64,000 bases of DNA from Pseudomonas sp. JUb42 (GTDB lineage Bacteria; Pseudomonadota; Gammaproteobacteria; Pseudomonadales; Pseudomonadaceae), in contig NZ_JANUFD010000011.1 of the NCBI RefSeq assembly GCF_024807945.1, positions 62,001-126,000 of the forward strand, in the 5' to 3' direction. The position numbers were made by a program, and so were the translations under genes. This document shows positions 1 to 9,161 of this stretch, in pieces (the first letter of the stretch is position 1; each line of letters begins with the position of its first letter). A model generated the notes under the pieces. The model did not search any database. It was given only the letters and a program-made list of their open reading frames with translations, and had not been told where the DNA came from.

Positions 1-895
1 CGATGCCCAGGCTCATGTCATCCAGGCGCCCGGCGGCATTGAGCCGCGGGCCGATGATAAAACCGAGGTCAGTGGACGTGATGCGCGAAGCCTCGCGCTT
101 GGCCACTTCCAGAATCGCCTTGATGCCCGGCCGGGCGCGACCGGCGCGGATCCGCTCAAGGCCCTGATGGACCAGGATGCGGTTGTTGGCGTCCAGCGGC
201 ACCACGTCGGCAACGCTACCCAAGGCCACCAGGTCGAGCAATTCACCGATATTCGGCTGCGGCGTGCTGGCGTACCAGCCCATTTCGCGCAAGCGCGCAC
301 GCAGTGCCATAAGCACGTAGAACATCACGCCAACCCCGGCCAGGGCCTTGCTCGGGAACGGGCAGCCAGGCTGGTTGGGGTTGACGATGGCATCGGCCAG
401 CGGCAGCTCGGCACCGGGCAAGTGGTGGTCGGTGACCAGCACTTGCAGGCCCGCAGCCTTGGCCGCCGCCACGCCTTCGATGCTGGAAATACCGTTATCC
501 ACCGTCACCAGCAACTGCGGCTTGCGCTCCAGGGCGACGGCAACGATTTCCGGGGTCAGGCCGTAGCCGAATTTGAAGCGGCTCGGCACCAGATAATCGA
601 CATGGGCCGCACCCAGCAGGCGCAAGCCCAGCACACCGACGGTACTGGCGGTAGCGCCATCGGCGTCGAAGTCGCCCACGATGAGGATGCGTTGACGCTG
701 CTCCAGTGCCGTAACCAACAGATCAACGGCAGCATCGATGCCCTTGAGTTGCTGGAACGGGATCAGCCGCGCCAGGCTTTTATCCAGTTCGGCTTCACTG
801 GCGACGCCACGGGCTGCATACAAACGGGTCAGCAGCGGCGGCAGATCGCCCAGAAATGGCAGGGTCGCAGGCAGCACACGGGGTTCGATACGCAT
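1..895 (-). CDS. recJ: Single-stranded-DNA exonuclease RecJ, N-terminal part (3' end beyond window)
   Basis: 5'-3' single-strand DNA exonuclease of the DHH family, acting in RecF-pathway recombination and mismatch repair. Reading the minus strand from ATG at 893-895 gives MRIEPR and about 298 residues before the left edge of the window. The first DHH-family motif is visible as VGDFDADGAT, the DHH motif as VTDHHLPGAE, and a later conserved stretch as GPRLNAAGRLDDMS. The gene continues leftwards, so the C-terminal nucleic-acid-binding part is not seen. It lies 3 bases downstream of the yaeQ stop on the same strand, so the two are probably co-transcribed. Confidence 0.96.
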   Translation of the reverse strand, partial: MRIEPRVLPATLPFLGDLPPLLTRLYAARGVASEAELDKSLARLIPFQQLKGIDAAVDLLVTALEQRQRILIVGDFDADGATASTVGVLGLRLLGAAHVDYLVPSRFKFGYGLTPEIVAVALERKPQLLVTVDNGISSIEGVAAAKAAGLQVLVTDHHLPGAELPLADAIVNPNQPGCPFPSKALAGVGVMFYVLMALRARLREMGWYASTPQPNIGELLDLVALGSVADVVPLDANNRILVHQGLERIRAGRARPGIKAILEVAKREASRITSTDLGFIIGPRLNAAGRLDDMSLGI

Positions 896-898
896 TGA

Positions 899-1441
899 TC
901 AGCCGCGCTCGCCCGCAAGCCATTGCAACTGCACTTCGTGCTGGCCGCGATCGTCGGTGACGAAAATGGTGCCTTCACTGATCATCACATCCCACTTGAT
1001 GACCCGAGGCATGTCCTTGGCCAGGGTTTCCAGGATTTCCTGGGGCACGGCGGCAATATTGACGTTTTTCAGGGTCTTGATCGCAGGAATCACCTTGCCT
1101 TCCCAGACACGCAGGCTACCGTAGGCCAGCAGGCTGGTACGTTCGGTACGACGCGAGCACCAGGTCAGGCGATCGGCGTCCGGCTGGCCGACTTCGATCC
1201 AGTGCAGAACGCGATCATCCAGGCTTTTTTCCCACAGCGCCGGCTCGTCGACTTCCGACAGGCCACGGCCAAAGGACAACTGCTCGTTGTACCAGAAGGC
1301 GTAAGCCAGCAGGCGCACGGTCATGCGCTCTTCGGTTTCCGAGGGGTGGCGGGCGATGGTCTGCTTGACGCTCTCGTAAACCCCGCGGTCGAGGTCGGTG
1401 AGGTTCAATTCGAATTTGTAGGTCGTGGACGGCTGGGCCAT
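899..1441 (-). CDS. yaeQ: YaeQ family protein
   Basis: Conserved 180-residue protein of the YaeQ family, which has a PD-(D/E)XK nuclease-like fold but no settled function. The start is ATG at 1441 (MAQPSTTYKFELNL); the frame stays open further upstream but without family similarity. Typical YaeQ stretches are visible: ERMTVRLLAYAFWY, FGRGLSEVDEPALW and WIEVGQPDADRL. Length fits the family. The stop is 3 bases before recJ, suggesting one transcript. The gene is transcribed away from the 313-base gap that precedes the next gene. Confidence 0.93.
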   Translation of the reverse strand: MAQPSTTYKFELNLTDLDRGVYESVKQTIARHPSETEERMTVRLLAYAFWYNEQLSFGRGLSEVDEPALWEKSLDDRVLHWIEVGQPDADRLTWCSRRTERTSLLAYGSLRVWEGKVIPAIKTLKNVNIAAVPQEILETLAKDMPRVIKWDVMISEGTIFVTDDRGQHEVQLQWLAGERG

Positions 1442-1754
1442 GAACGGACTTCTGGAAGCGGAGAAAGGCGGCAAGTCTAACCGATGCCGAGGCGGCGAAC
1501 GATAAAAGCACAGGGTTGACTGCTGGCATATACCCCCTTGATGGCGGCAATCGCCCGCCCTTAAGGGCTTTCGGTAAAAAATCCACTGGCGCGAAGATGG
1601 CCGCATGCCCTTTAATTACCGACCAAAGTCTCAAAAGACTCATCCGTTTTTACCCCCTAGACTCTCTATCCGGACTATCCGGGTAGTAACGGGGGCTTTT
1701 TGCCGGGCGCTTGCCCTTCCTGCATGCAACATTTTTCGGGGATGACATCAGCGA
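1442..1754. other. Intergenic region between divergent yaeQ and the binding-protein gene
   Basis: This 313-base stretch separates two divergently transcribed genes and must hold both promoters. I see no convincing protein-coding frame. It holds a small hairpin (AGTCT / AGACT, near 1627-1640) and a larger terminator-like structure at 1653-1701, listed separately. No clean sigma-70 -35/-10 pair stands out. Confidence 0.5.
1653..1701 (+). terminator. Terminator-like nested hairpin upstream of the binding-protein gene
   Basis: Reading the plus strand, CCCCC (1653-1657) can pair with GGGGG (1691-1695), enclosing a strong inner stem CTATCCGG (1666-1673) / CCGGGTAG (1679-1686, one G-U pair). The outer stem is followed by CTTTTT. 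It has the shape of an intrinsic terminator, but no plus-strand gene lies upstream. It may be an attenuator in the leader of the gene at 1755 or the 3' end of an unannotated small RNA. Confidence 0.4.
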
Positions 1755-2639
1755 ATGGTCGGACACGCCTCAAGAATTGCGCGCTCATGCATGAGTTCAT
1801 TGCTATTGGGACTGGCCCTGTCCAGCATCGCCGGCCCGAGCCAGGCCAAGGACACCCTGACCTGGCTGCTGCGTGACCTGCCACCGTCGACGATCTTCGC
1901 CGGGCCTCTTGAGGGCAAGGGGGTCATTGATCAATTGATGCCGTTGCTGATCGCACAAATGCCCGAATATGACCATGTGACGATGCGGGTCAATCGCGCC
2001 CGTGGCATGCAAATGCTGCAAGAGACGTCCCTGACCTGCGACCCGACCCTGATCTGGACCGCCGAACGGGCGAAGACCATTGCCTTTTCAATCCCGACTT
2101 ATGCCGTGCTCAGCAATGGCCTGATCGTGCGTAACGATGACGTGGCCATATTCAAACCGTTCATCCAGGAAGGCCATGTCGATCTCAGCGCCCTTCTCGC
2201 CAGCAAGACAGTAAAACTGGGGGTTGTCGCCGAGCGCAGCTATGGCGCGGTCATCGATCAGATTTTGAAGGGCGTCGCACCCAGCGAAATCAACGTCCAT
2301 TACGGTAACAATGCCATCGGTAGTCTGCTGCAAATGGAACGTATGGGCCGGCTGCAGGCGCTGATCAGCTTTTGGCCGGAAGCCCGCTACCTGGCACAAC
2401 AGCAAGGCATTGACCCCGAAGAGTTGCATTTCCTGCCGATAAAGGACGCTCCCAAGTACCAGTTCACCCATTTCGGCTGCTCGAATACGCCAGAGGGCCG
2501 CCAGGCAATCGAAATCATCAATCGGGAAATGCGCTCGCTGCGCCAGACCCGGCTGGTGGAGTTGTACTCGCAATGGCTCGATGGCAAGACGCGCAAGGAT
2601 TATCTGGAAGATGCCCGGCATTTCTATGACAAGCAGTGA
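1755..2639 (+). CDS. Periplasmic solute-binding-like protein (TIGR02285-type)
   Basis: A 294-residue protein resembling periplasmic binding proteins of the SBP_bac_3 fold, closest in my reading to the TIGR02285 group of unknown ligand. It has an N-terminal hydrophobic signal segment (SSLLLGLALSSIAGPSQA) ending in an AxA-like cleavage site. Typical features are LTWLLRDLPPSTIFAG near the mature start and the C-terminal helix region EIINREMRSLRQTRLVELYSQW. The start may be ATG 1755 or ATG 1791, which gives a shorter signal peptide. No permease or ATPase gene is adjacent, so an orphan sensor or binding role is as likely as transport. Confidence 0.8.
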   Translation: MVGHASRIARSCMSSLLLGLALSSIAGPSQAKDTLTWLLRDLPPSTIFAGPLEGKGVIDQLMPLLIAQMPEYDHVTMRVNRARGMQMLQETSLTCDPTLIWTAERAKTIAFSIPTYAVLSNGLIVRNDDVAIFKPFIQEGHVDLSALLASKTVKLGVVAERSYGAVIDQILKGVAPSEINVHYGNNAIGSLLQMERMGRLQALISFWPEARYLAQQQGIDPEELHFLPIKDAPKYQFTHFGCSNTPEGRQAIEIINREMRSLRQTRLVELYSQWLDGKTRKDYLEDARHFYDKQ

Positions 2640-2705
2640 GGGATCGCGGCGCTTGTAGAGGGAGACACAACCCTGTGTATCCGAACGAGATTCCGGACAA
2701 AAGAA

Positions 2706-2735
2706 ACCCCGAGCAGCGGGGAGACTACTCGGGGT
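2706..2735 (-). terminator. Intrinsic terminator for the small gene at 2844-3140
   Basis: Perfect 8-base inverted repeat ACCCCGAG (2706-2713) / CTCGGGGT (2728-2735). Read on the minus strand the stem is followed by TTCTTTT. It lies about 110 bases downstream of the minus-strand gene stop and also separates it from the convergent plus-strand gene ending at 2639. Confidence 0.75.
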
Positions 2736-2843
2736 AAACCGCGGTCCATTCGGACCCGAACGACAGGCCACAATCACCGGAGCACAATGTTTGAACCTGC
2801 CGTACTTCATAGGAGTACCGCACAAACATAAGGTTCCCGCGAG

Positions 2844-3140
2844 TTAAACAAAACCTGCCGAAGCAGTGAACGCACGGCTTGATGCGACGTGGCGCAGGGC
2901 AGCAATCATGCTTGGCTCAAGACGTCCTTCGGCGATCAGCAGGTCCCGGTGAAACCCGTCCACGACATCCGTCAGCAGACGCTTGTCACGCAACTGCTCG
3001 GCCGAGACGACGCGCTCGAGCACAACCGTGCCGGCGGCATCTTTCAGGGTAACCAGACACTCGCCCCGAGAACCGGCAGCGCCCAGGCTGGCGTGGTACG
3101 GGGTCAGCGCTTCGCTTAGCAACAAGCTGATATTTTCCAT
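2844..3140 (-). CDS. Small conserved protein, DUF3509-like
   Basis: A 98-residue soluble protein with no signal peptide or membrane segment. Its pattern (SEALTPYHASLGA, LVTLKDAAGTVVLERVVS, LLTDVVDGFHRDL and a C-terminal Ala/Leu helix) resembles the DUF3509 family of small Pseudomonas proteins; function unknown. ATG at 3140 is preferred because GAG lies 11 bases upstream; in-frame GTG codons up to 3152 are possible. A clear terminator follows at 2706-2735, supporting a real monocistronic gene. The family assignment is from pattern memory. Confidence 0.65.
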   Translation of the reverse strand: MENISLLLSEALTPYHASLGAAGSRGECLVTLKDAAGTVVLERVVSAEQLRDKRLLTDVVDGFHRDLLIAEGRLEPSMIAALRHVASSRAFTASAGFV

Positions 3141-3505
3141 CTGGATCACCACTCAACAGTTTGAATGCAAAGGTGCTTATCAATGACCTTCGGCCAATGC
3201 AGAAAGTTCGTCGGCACCATGTGCGGGTGAGTTGCGGCTACCCGAAGCTTCGAGCATGCCAGCGGATTGTGACAGAGAGAAAACTGACTGCCGGTCCACG
3301 GCGGGCGGGCCTTGCCAGTGTGTATAGGGCAATGGGCCAGATAAACGGGCCAACGCGAAACTGTAGGAAAAATCGCGAATAATTATCTCCATGCCTTACA
3401 GCTCGTCCATCACATGCAGGCAATCACAGGTCGCGGGTTCATGTGCAATAGCAGCCATCAATCCGGTCAGGGACGTCCTCGACCACCTTGCCATGGAGCC
3501 ATACC
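3141..3505. other. Intergenic region between divergent small gene and rocA-type regulator
   Basis: A 365-base stretch between two divergently transcribed genes. Short open frames exist on both strands, but none has a ribosome binding site or recognisable protein pattern. An AT-rich segment near 3374-3390 (CGAATAATTATCTCC) could contain a minus-strand -10 element for the DUF3509-like gene. I see no repeat or RNA gene. Confidence 0.5.
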
Positions 3506-4168
3506 GTGAGTGCTCTTATTGATCGAACCTTGCGCATCATCCTGGCGGACGATCATCCGATTTTCCTGATCGGGCTGCGGGTCGTGCTGGAACAGGACCA
3601 TCTCGCCCAGGTGGTAGGCCAGGCCGGCAGCCCCGACGAACTGCTGCAACTGCTGCAGCGTCAGACCTGCGACGTGCTGGTCACCGACTTCATGATGCCG
3701 ACCGAGCAGCAGAATGACGGCCTGCGCCTGCTGCAACGTATTCGCCGGGACTTTCCCGAACTGCCCATTGTGGTGGTCACGACCCTGAACAACGCCGCGC
3801 TGTTTCGCACCATACTGGCACTGGGCATTCAGGGCCTGCTCAGCAAAGCCAGCGTAGCCAGTGAACTGCCGGAGGCCATCAGCAAGGTACGACGGCAGTC
3901 CACTTACATGGCTGACTCCGTTCGTCGTACGTTACTTGAGGCCGGGGATTACGGGACGGACGAGAGCACGCCGGTACACAAGTTATCGCCCCGCGAGCTG
4001 GAAGTGATGCGCATGCTGGCCAGCGGCAATTCCGTCATTGGCATCGCTACCCGCCTGAACCGCAGCAAGCAGACCGTCAGCGCACAGAAGATCAGCGCCA
4101 TGCGCAAACTGGGGTTGGTCAACGATGCCGCGCTGTTTCTCTACTTGCAGGAAAACGGGCTGTCCTGA
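3506..4168 (+). CDS. NarL/FixJ-type response regulator (RocA1/SadR-like)
   Basis: DNA-binding response regulator of 220 residues: receiver domain (about 8-125) with acidic pair D15-D16, phospho-acceptor D61 (VLVTDFMMP) and conserved K114 (GLLSKAS), then a LuxR-type helix-turn-helix (about 155-205, KLSPRELEVMRMLASG). GTG 3506 is chosen because GGAG lies 7 bases upstream; the in-frame TTG at 3488 lacks a good site. It faces an EAL regulator and a BvgS-like hybrid kinase, the arrangement of the P. aeruginosa rocS1-rocR-rocA1 (sad) locus, where the homologue controls cup fimbrial genes. Its 3' end overlaps the EAL gene by 28 bases in convergent orientation. Confidence 0.9.
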   Translation: MSALIDRTLRIILADDHPIFLIGLRVVLEQDHLAQVVGQAGSPDELLQLLQRQTCDVLVTDFMMPTEQQNDGLRLLQRIRRDFPELPIVVVTTLNNAALFRTILALGIQGLLSKASVASELPEAISKVRRQSTYMADSVRRTLLEAGDYGTDESTPVHKLSPRELEVMRMLASGNSVIGIATRLNRSKQTVSAQKISAMRKLGLVNDAALFLYLQENGLS

Positions 4169-5385
4169 AGGGGCGTCATGCTGCGTTGAGCTCGATCCGC
4201 GATCCAGACGAAAAGGTCCGTCGTGCCCATCGGGCGGGCGATGAAGTAACCCTGCACTGCCGAATCTCCCAGGCACAGCAGGGAGTGAAAGTCATCGAGA
4301 GTCTCCACCCCCTCCACCACCACATCCAGGGCCATGCGCCGGGCGATGAGCATGGCGCCGCTCACCGCAGCGCACTTGCGCTCGTCGTCAGCCATGCCAC
4401 GAACGAATTCGGCGGGAATCTTCAGCTCGGAAAAAGGCAGTTGCAGCAGACGCTGGATGTTCGAAGCACCAGTGCCGAAGTCATCGATGGACAACTTGCA
4501 GCCCTTCATGCGCAGACGCAGCAGCCCTTCGAGTTGCCAGGCGACCGGCTCATCGCCGCCCCACTCGACGATCTCCAGGGTCAGCACCTGCGCGGGCAAG
4601 GCAAAACGTCTGAGCAGGCCTGAGACCCGACTGGCGAAATCAGCCCTCTCGAGTAATACCGGAGCGATATTGACCGCCACTGGCAGCGGCTCACCTTGTA
4701 CCCGCAAATGCTCGGAGGACAGGCGCAGAGCATGCTCCATGATCCGCCAGGTCAGTGCCTCCAGTTGGCCCGCTTGCTCAATGGCCGCCATGAAAGTGCC
4801 CGGGGTCAACAACCCATGGCGCGGGTGCTGCCAGCGTGCCAGGGCCTCGACGCCGAGCAGTTGGCCCTTGAGGCTGACCTTGGGTTGAAAGTGGGCAATC
4901 CATTGCCCGGCGATGGCCTGCGGGTCCATGTCACCGCACAGGCTCGCGTAACTGAAGGATCGGCGCAGCGACGGCAGCCGGGTTACGGAGCAAGAAGGTG
5001 GCCGTTCGTCAAAGCGTTGCAGCAGTCCAGCCAGGACCATGGCCGATGCAGGCTTGGGCACGCAGCCCAGCACCTCGATGCCCTGCTTGCGCGCCAGGTG
5101 CGCAACGGCGTCCAACACACCGCGCTCAACACCGCTGACCAGAATCAGCGCGCGAGCTGCCTGGCTTTGCGCCAGATAGGCGATGAACGCGATGCCATCG
5201 GGGCCTTCCATCTGTAAATCGCATATTGCGATATCAACCCCGCCCCCCCTCTCCAGAGCCCGGCAGGCATCGGCGACGCTGGACGCCACCCGCACATCGA
5301 AAATCTGGTTGGCATTGAGCATCTGATGCAGGGCCATCAGCTGGAAAGGGTTGTCTTCGAGAATCAAAACCTTGAGCGCGTGCAT
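4141..5385 (-). CDS. rocR: Response regulator with EAL domain, c-di-GMP phosphodiesterase (RocR-like)
   Basis: Predicted c-di-GMP phosphodiesterase of 414 residues: N-terminal receiver (VLILEDNPFQL; phospho-acceptor in AICDLQM) and C-terminal EAL domain. The EAL signature is GVEALARWQHP. Catalytic and metal residues look intact: the Asn of VNIAP, Glu of LEIVEW, the Asp pair of IDDFGTG, Lys of SELKIP and Glu of VVVEGVET. ATG 5385 is chosen because GGGAG lies 7 bases upstream. It follows the hybrid kinase gene on the same strand with a 69-base gap. In the P. aeruginosa Roc system the homologue RocR competes with RocA1 for the kinase and degrades c-di-GMP. Confidence 0.92.
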   Translation of the reverse strand: MHALKVLILEDNPFQLMALHQMLNANQIFDVRVASSVADACRALERGGGVDIAICDLQMEGPDGIAFIAYLAQSQAARALILVSGVERGVLDAVAHLARKQGIEVLGCVPKPASAMVLAGLLQRFDERPPSCSVTRLPSLRRSFSYASLCGDMDPQAIAGQWIAHFQPKVSLKGQLLGVEALARWQHPRHGLLTPGTFMAAIEQAGQLEALTWRIMEHALRLSSEHLRVQGEPLPVAVNIAPVLLERADFASRVSGLLRRFALPAQVLTLEIVEWGGDEPVAWQLEGLLRLRMKGCKLSIDDFGTGASNIQRLLQLPFSELKIPAEFVRGMADDERKCAAVSGAMLIARRMALDVVVEGVETLDDFHSLLCLGDSAVQGYFIARPMGTTDLFVWIADRAQRSMTPLQDSPFSCK

Positions 5386-5454
5386 CACTGGGCTCCCAAC
5401 ATCAGCAAACCTGCACTCTAGCGGTACCGTCGGGCCCGCCACATAGGACGAGTC

Positions 5455-8400
5455 TTAAAGTGCGCAAACGGCCAACTGCTGTGCGATATCGGCCCGCAGC
5501 CGATCAATCGACAGCTCCAGCTCCGGCCAGTGAGCCCCGAGATCATGCGGCCCCTGCGAGCGGAGCCGGCCATTCAACTGCGCACAGGCTCTGGCCAGGG
5601 GTGCCGCATTGATCAGACAGGCCGCGCCGTTGAGACGGTGCAGCGAAGCCTCCAGCATGCGCAGGTCCTGCCGTTCCACCGCCGCGCGTATGACGTCCCG
5701 TTCTTCGAGCAGGTTTTTGTCCAGCTCATTCAACAGACGCTGCATCTGCTCTTCATTGGCCTGAGTCATGCGCCGCAGTGTCCCTGGATCGAAGCTCGAC
5801 TCCTTGAATCGCTGAGCCAGCAAGCTCGACAACTGCGTCAGCGACACCGGTTTGACCAGCAGATCGTCCATACCCGCCTGGACGCAGCGCGGCTTTTCCT
5901 CAAGGGTCGCATTGGCGGTACAACCAATGATCACGCCTGGGCGGCGTTGCTCCTGACGTTCCAGGCGACGCAGGGCTTCGGCCAGAACATAGCCGCTCAT
6001 GCCCGGCATATTGCAATCGGTAATAACCCCGTCGAAGCTGCCGTCGCACCAATGCTGCAAAGCCGCATCGCCGTGTTCGGCGCACACAACGTCGTGGCCG
6101 AGAAACTCCAGTTGCCGGGCCAGGACCAGACGACTGGCCGACAGATCGTCCACCACCAAAAGGCGCAAACGCCGCTCGGCAGTGGTTATCGGCGCTTGCA
6201 CAGGCTCAGCACAAATGGGCGGCGTCATACTGCGCGCCAATGGCAATTCGAGACTGACCCGAGTACCCCGACCTTCGACACTGCTCAGGGTAATCTGCCC
6301 TTTCATCAGCTCGACCAGTTGCTTACAGATGCTCAGGCCCAGACCGCTGCCCCCAAAGTCCGCCGCCGTCTTGCCGCTGCCCTGAATGAACGGCTTGAAC
6401 AGATTCGGGAGTTGCTGCGTCGCAATACCTGCTCCTGTGTCCTCGACAGTGATCCGCAGAAGGGCCTCGTCAGGGCCGGACTCAAGGGCCTCGACGCGAA
6501 TCGTCACCGAACCCCGAACAGTGAATTTCAAGGCATTGCCAAGCAGATTGTGCAGAACCTGGCGCAGGCGCAACGGGTCCAGCCAGTAATCGCCTTCGGC
6601 CTCGGCAGCGAACAGCAGTTGCAAGTCGAGCCCCGCCTGCCGGGCGCGACCGTCGAACAACTGGCGAATGTTGTCCAGCAACGGCCGCAAGGACGTGACG
6701 ACGGGCGCCAGTTGCATGCTGCCTGATTCGATCTTGGCCAGGTCGAGGCTGTCGCCGATCAGCTCAATCAGTTCCCTCGCCGAGCGATAAGCCACGTCCA
6801 GACCTTCGCCGAGGGTTTCACCTCGTTGCAGCGCCTGCTCACTCTCCAGCTCCAGCAGACCGATGATGGCGTTCATCGGCGTGCGAATCTCGTGACTCAT
6901 GCTCGCCAGGAAAGCGCTCTTGGCCTCGCTGGCCTGATCCGCCCGGGCGCGCGCTTCCTCGAGTTGCGCCTGCAGGCGTTTGCGTTCGGTGATGTCGATC
7001 CAGCCGCCCAGCAGGCCCTGTAACTGCCCATCGGCGCGGAAGAACGGCACCGTCCATTGCCAGACATCAACCTGCCGATCCGACAGCCTGAGGCGGCGAT
7101 CAGCAAACACCGGAGCCGGTGGCTGAGTGCGCAACAGGGTCATGTGATCTGTATGCAGCAGCTCGGCGCTCTCGCGGGGGATAAGATTGATATCGATCAG
7201 GCGTCGACCACTCATTTGCTCGAAGCTCAGGCCAAAGCTCTCCTCATAACTGCGATTGCACGACAGCAGACGCCCCTGCAGGTCACGGACGTAGATGGGG
7301 ATAGGAATGCCGTCGAGCAGCGCGTGCTTGAACGCCAGTTGATCATTGAGCTGCTCTTGCGCCTTGCGCCGCTGCCGAATCTGTACCTTCAGGCGACTGC
7401 TCCAGAGCAGCGACACCAGACCCAGCAGCAGTGCCAGCACGACTGTCCAGTGAACCCACTGGGGGACTCGCTGCCATAACGACGGTGCGGGAATCAGCGC
7501 ACCGCTGAGCCACTTCACGCGAATCGCCCGCATCTCGGCCACGGGAAACTCTTCCAGCGCCTTGTTGAGGATGCTGAGCAGCTCTGGCTGGGATTTCACC
7601 ACGGAGAAGCGATCCGGCGACCACAGCCCCTCGACCTGGCGGCCAACCCTGAGTTTGCCTGGCGGAAACAGGTGGGCACCGGCCTCATTCTGGATCGTCA
7701 CCTGCGCCTTGCCTTCGCTGACCATCCGGCGGGCATCGTCGTAGGTGGCGACGGACAACAGGCGGATACCCGGATATTCGCGCTGGATCAACTCCTCCAG
7801 GGCATGCCGGGCGGGCAACGCGAGGACGTGACCATTGAGCTCACGCAGGGTGTCGGGCGACGGTGCATCGTCCCTGACGACAAACACCCAACTGTTGCCA
7901 CCGAACGAATAGGTGAAATTAAGAAAACGTTTGCGCTCGACGTTTTCCGCAAGGGTGGTATTCATGTCGGCCTCGCCGGCCCGCAACATCTTGAGCGTGG
8001 CCTGGGTCGAAGGGCTTTCCTTGAACACGAATTGCAGACCGGTCAGACGCGAAACCCGCGCCAACACCTCGATATTCAAGCCGATCCACTGACCGTTCTT
8101 GTCCCGATAGATGTAAGGCGGATGCTGAGCGGCAACAACGCTGACTACCGGGTGCCGGGTAATCCAGTGTTGCTCGGCGCGGCTGAAGGTGATGCGCTGG
8201 CTGGTTACGTCAGAACCCAGGCCGAGGGTCCAGCGGCCGAGGATTTCCCGGCTCACAGAAGGCTCGATACTTCCCAGAGCGGTGTCGATAAGACGTAGCA
8301 GGCGTTGATCATTCTGGCGCGTAGCGAAGGCGAATCCCACGGCCGGCAGCGCACTTTCGAATTTGATCTGCAGATCCAGATAGGGCCGCAAGGCCAGGTA

Positions 8401-9084
8401 TGCGCGCGCGATGACTTCATTGCCAACGAAGGCATCGACCTCGCCCTGGCCAACTGCCTCCAGCGCACTGAACAAATTCGGCGCCAGGACGATTTCACTG
8501 TCCGGGTAAGCCTTGCGCAGTGCCCTGGCATCGGCATAACCGTCGAGCACCACCACTCGGTTGCCCTGCAGCCCAGGCATTATCCGGGTGTCGCTGCCAC
8601 GTCCGACCACCACAGACCGGTCGGGCATGTACTCCGCCGAAAAGCCCAGCTTGTCTACGCCGCGCTCGAAGCCGTTGGCGCTGGTAAGAATATCGATGCG
8701 GCCATCGTGCAAATCACCGATGGCGTCATCACGCTGGGCGAAACCGACGACCGTGACAGGGATGCCCAACCGGCTACTGATCAGGCTCAGGTAGTCGGCG
8801 CTGATGCCTTGATAGCGATTCTGATCACTGGTGATATCGATAGGCTCGTAATCGGCAATGGCGATGCCGACCCGCAGTTTCTCGCGCCGGGCAAGCCACT
8901 GCCGGTCGGCATCATCGAGGACCAATGGCGCGACCGTGACAAACGGCGGCGGCAGGCCGAACGGCAGACTCTCGGCGGCCATTGCCGATTGTCCGGCTAT
9001 CAGCAGCAAACATAAAAACAAGACAGGAGTAAAGGCGCCATACACAAGCCTGAAGGAGGCTCGCTGGTAGGTTTGTTTCACAGC
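5455..9084 (-). CDS. rocS1: BvgS-like hybrid sensor histidine kinase (RocS1/SadS-like)
   Basis: Unorthodox sensor kinase of about 1209 residues. In order: signal/anchor segment, two periplasmic binding-protein domains (about 60-285 and 310-525), membrane helix (about 543-562), PAS domain, HisKA with phospho-His near 731 (SMSHEIRTP), ATPase with NALKF, DTGAGI and GSGLGLS, receiver with phospho-Asp near 1023 (VITDCNMPG) and C-terminal HPt with His near 1149 (LHRLNGAA). The frame runs up to TTG 9177, but that would place the start next to the thrC terminator at 9142-9161; GTG 9084 with ACGGA six bases upstream is more credible. It sits upstream of rocR and is its likely phosphodonor, and that of the convergent NarL-type regulator. 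Confidence 0.92.
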   Translation of the reverse strand, partial: AVKQTYQRASFRLVYGAFTPVLFLCLLLIAGQSAMAAESLPFGLPPPFVTVAPLVLDDADRQWLARREKLRVGIAIADYEPIDITSDQNRYQGISADYLSLISSRLGIPVTVVGFAQRDDAIGDLHDGRIDILTSANGFERGVDKLGFSAEYMPDRSVVVGRGSDTRIMPGLQGNRVVVLDGYADARALRKAYPDSEIVLAPNLFSALEAVGQGEVDAFVGNEVIARAYLALRPYLDLQIKFESALPAVGFAFATRQNDQRLLRLIDTALGSIEPSVSREILGRWTLGLGSDVTSQRITFSRAEQHWITRHPVVSVVAAQHPPYIYRDKNGQWIGLNIEVLARVSRLTGLQFVFKESPSTQATLKMLRAGEADMNTTLAENVERKRFLNFTYSFGGNSWVFVVRDDAPSPDTLRELNGHVLALPARHALEELIQREYPGIRLLSVATYDDARRMVSEGKAQVTIQNEAGAHLFPPGKLRVGRQVEGLWSPDRFSVVKSQPELLSILNKALEEFPVAEMRAIRVKWLSGALIPAPSLWQRVPQWVHWTVVLALLLGLVSLLWSSRLKVQIRQRRKAQEQLNDQLAFKHALLDGIPIPIYVRDLQGRLLSCNRSYEESFGLSFEQMSGRRLIDINLIPRESAELLHTDHMTLLRTQPPAPVFADRRLRLSDRQVDVWQWTVPFFRADGQLQGLLGGWIDITERKRLQAQLEEARARADQASEAKSAFLASMSHEIRTPMNAIIGLLELESEQALQRGETLGEGLDVAYRSARELIELIGDSLDLAKIESGSMQLAPVVTSLRPLLDNIRQLFDGRARQAGLDLQLLFAAEAEGDYWLDPLRLRQVLHNLLGNALKFTVRGSVTIRVEALESGPDEALLRITVEDTGAGIATQQLPNLFKPFIQGSGKTAADFGGSGLGLSICKQLVELMKGQITLSSVEGRGTRVSLELPLARSMTPPICAEPVQAPITTAERRLRLLVVDDLSASRLVLARQLEFLGHDVVCAEHGDAALQHWCDGSFDGVITDCNMPGMSGYVLAEALRRLERQEQRRPGVIIGCTANATLEEKPRCVQAGMDDLLVKPVSLTQLSSLLAQRFKESSFDPGTLRRMTQANEEQMQRLLNELDKNLLEERDVIRAAVERQDLRMLEASLHRLNGAACLINAAPLARACAQLNGRLRSQGPHDLGAHWPELELSIDRLRADIAQQLAVCAL

Positions 9085-9141
9085 CACAGACAATCCGTAT
9101 GAGTTCTTGAACCCGCAAAGTGTGGCACGCAGAAAGCAGAA

Positions 9142-9161
9142 GGCCCGCCAAGTGGCGGGCC
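9142..9161 (-). terminator. Intrinsic terminator of the hom-thrC unit
   Basis: Inverted repeat GGCCCGCCA (9142-9150) / TGGCGGGCC (9153-9161). On the minus strand it is followed by TTCTGCTTTCTG. It lies 24 bases after the thrC stop and before the rocS1-type gene on the same strand, so it insulates the two units. Confidence 0.75.
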
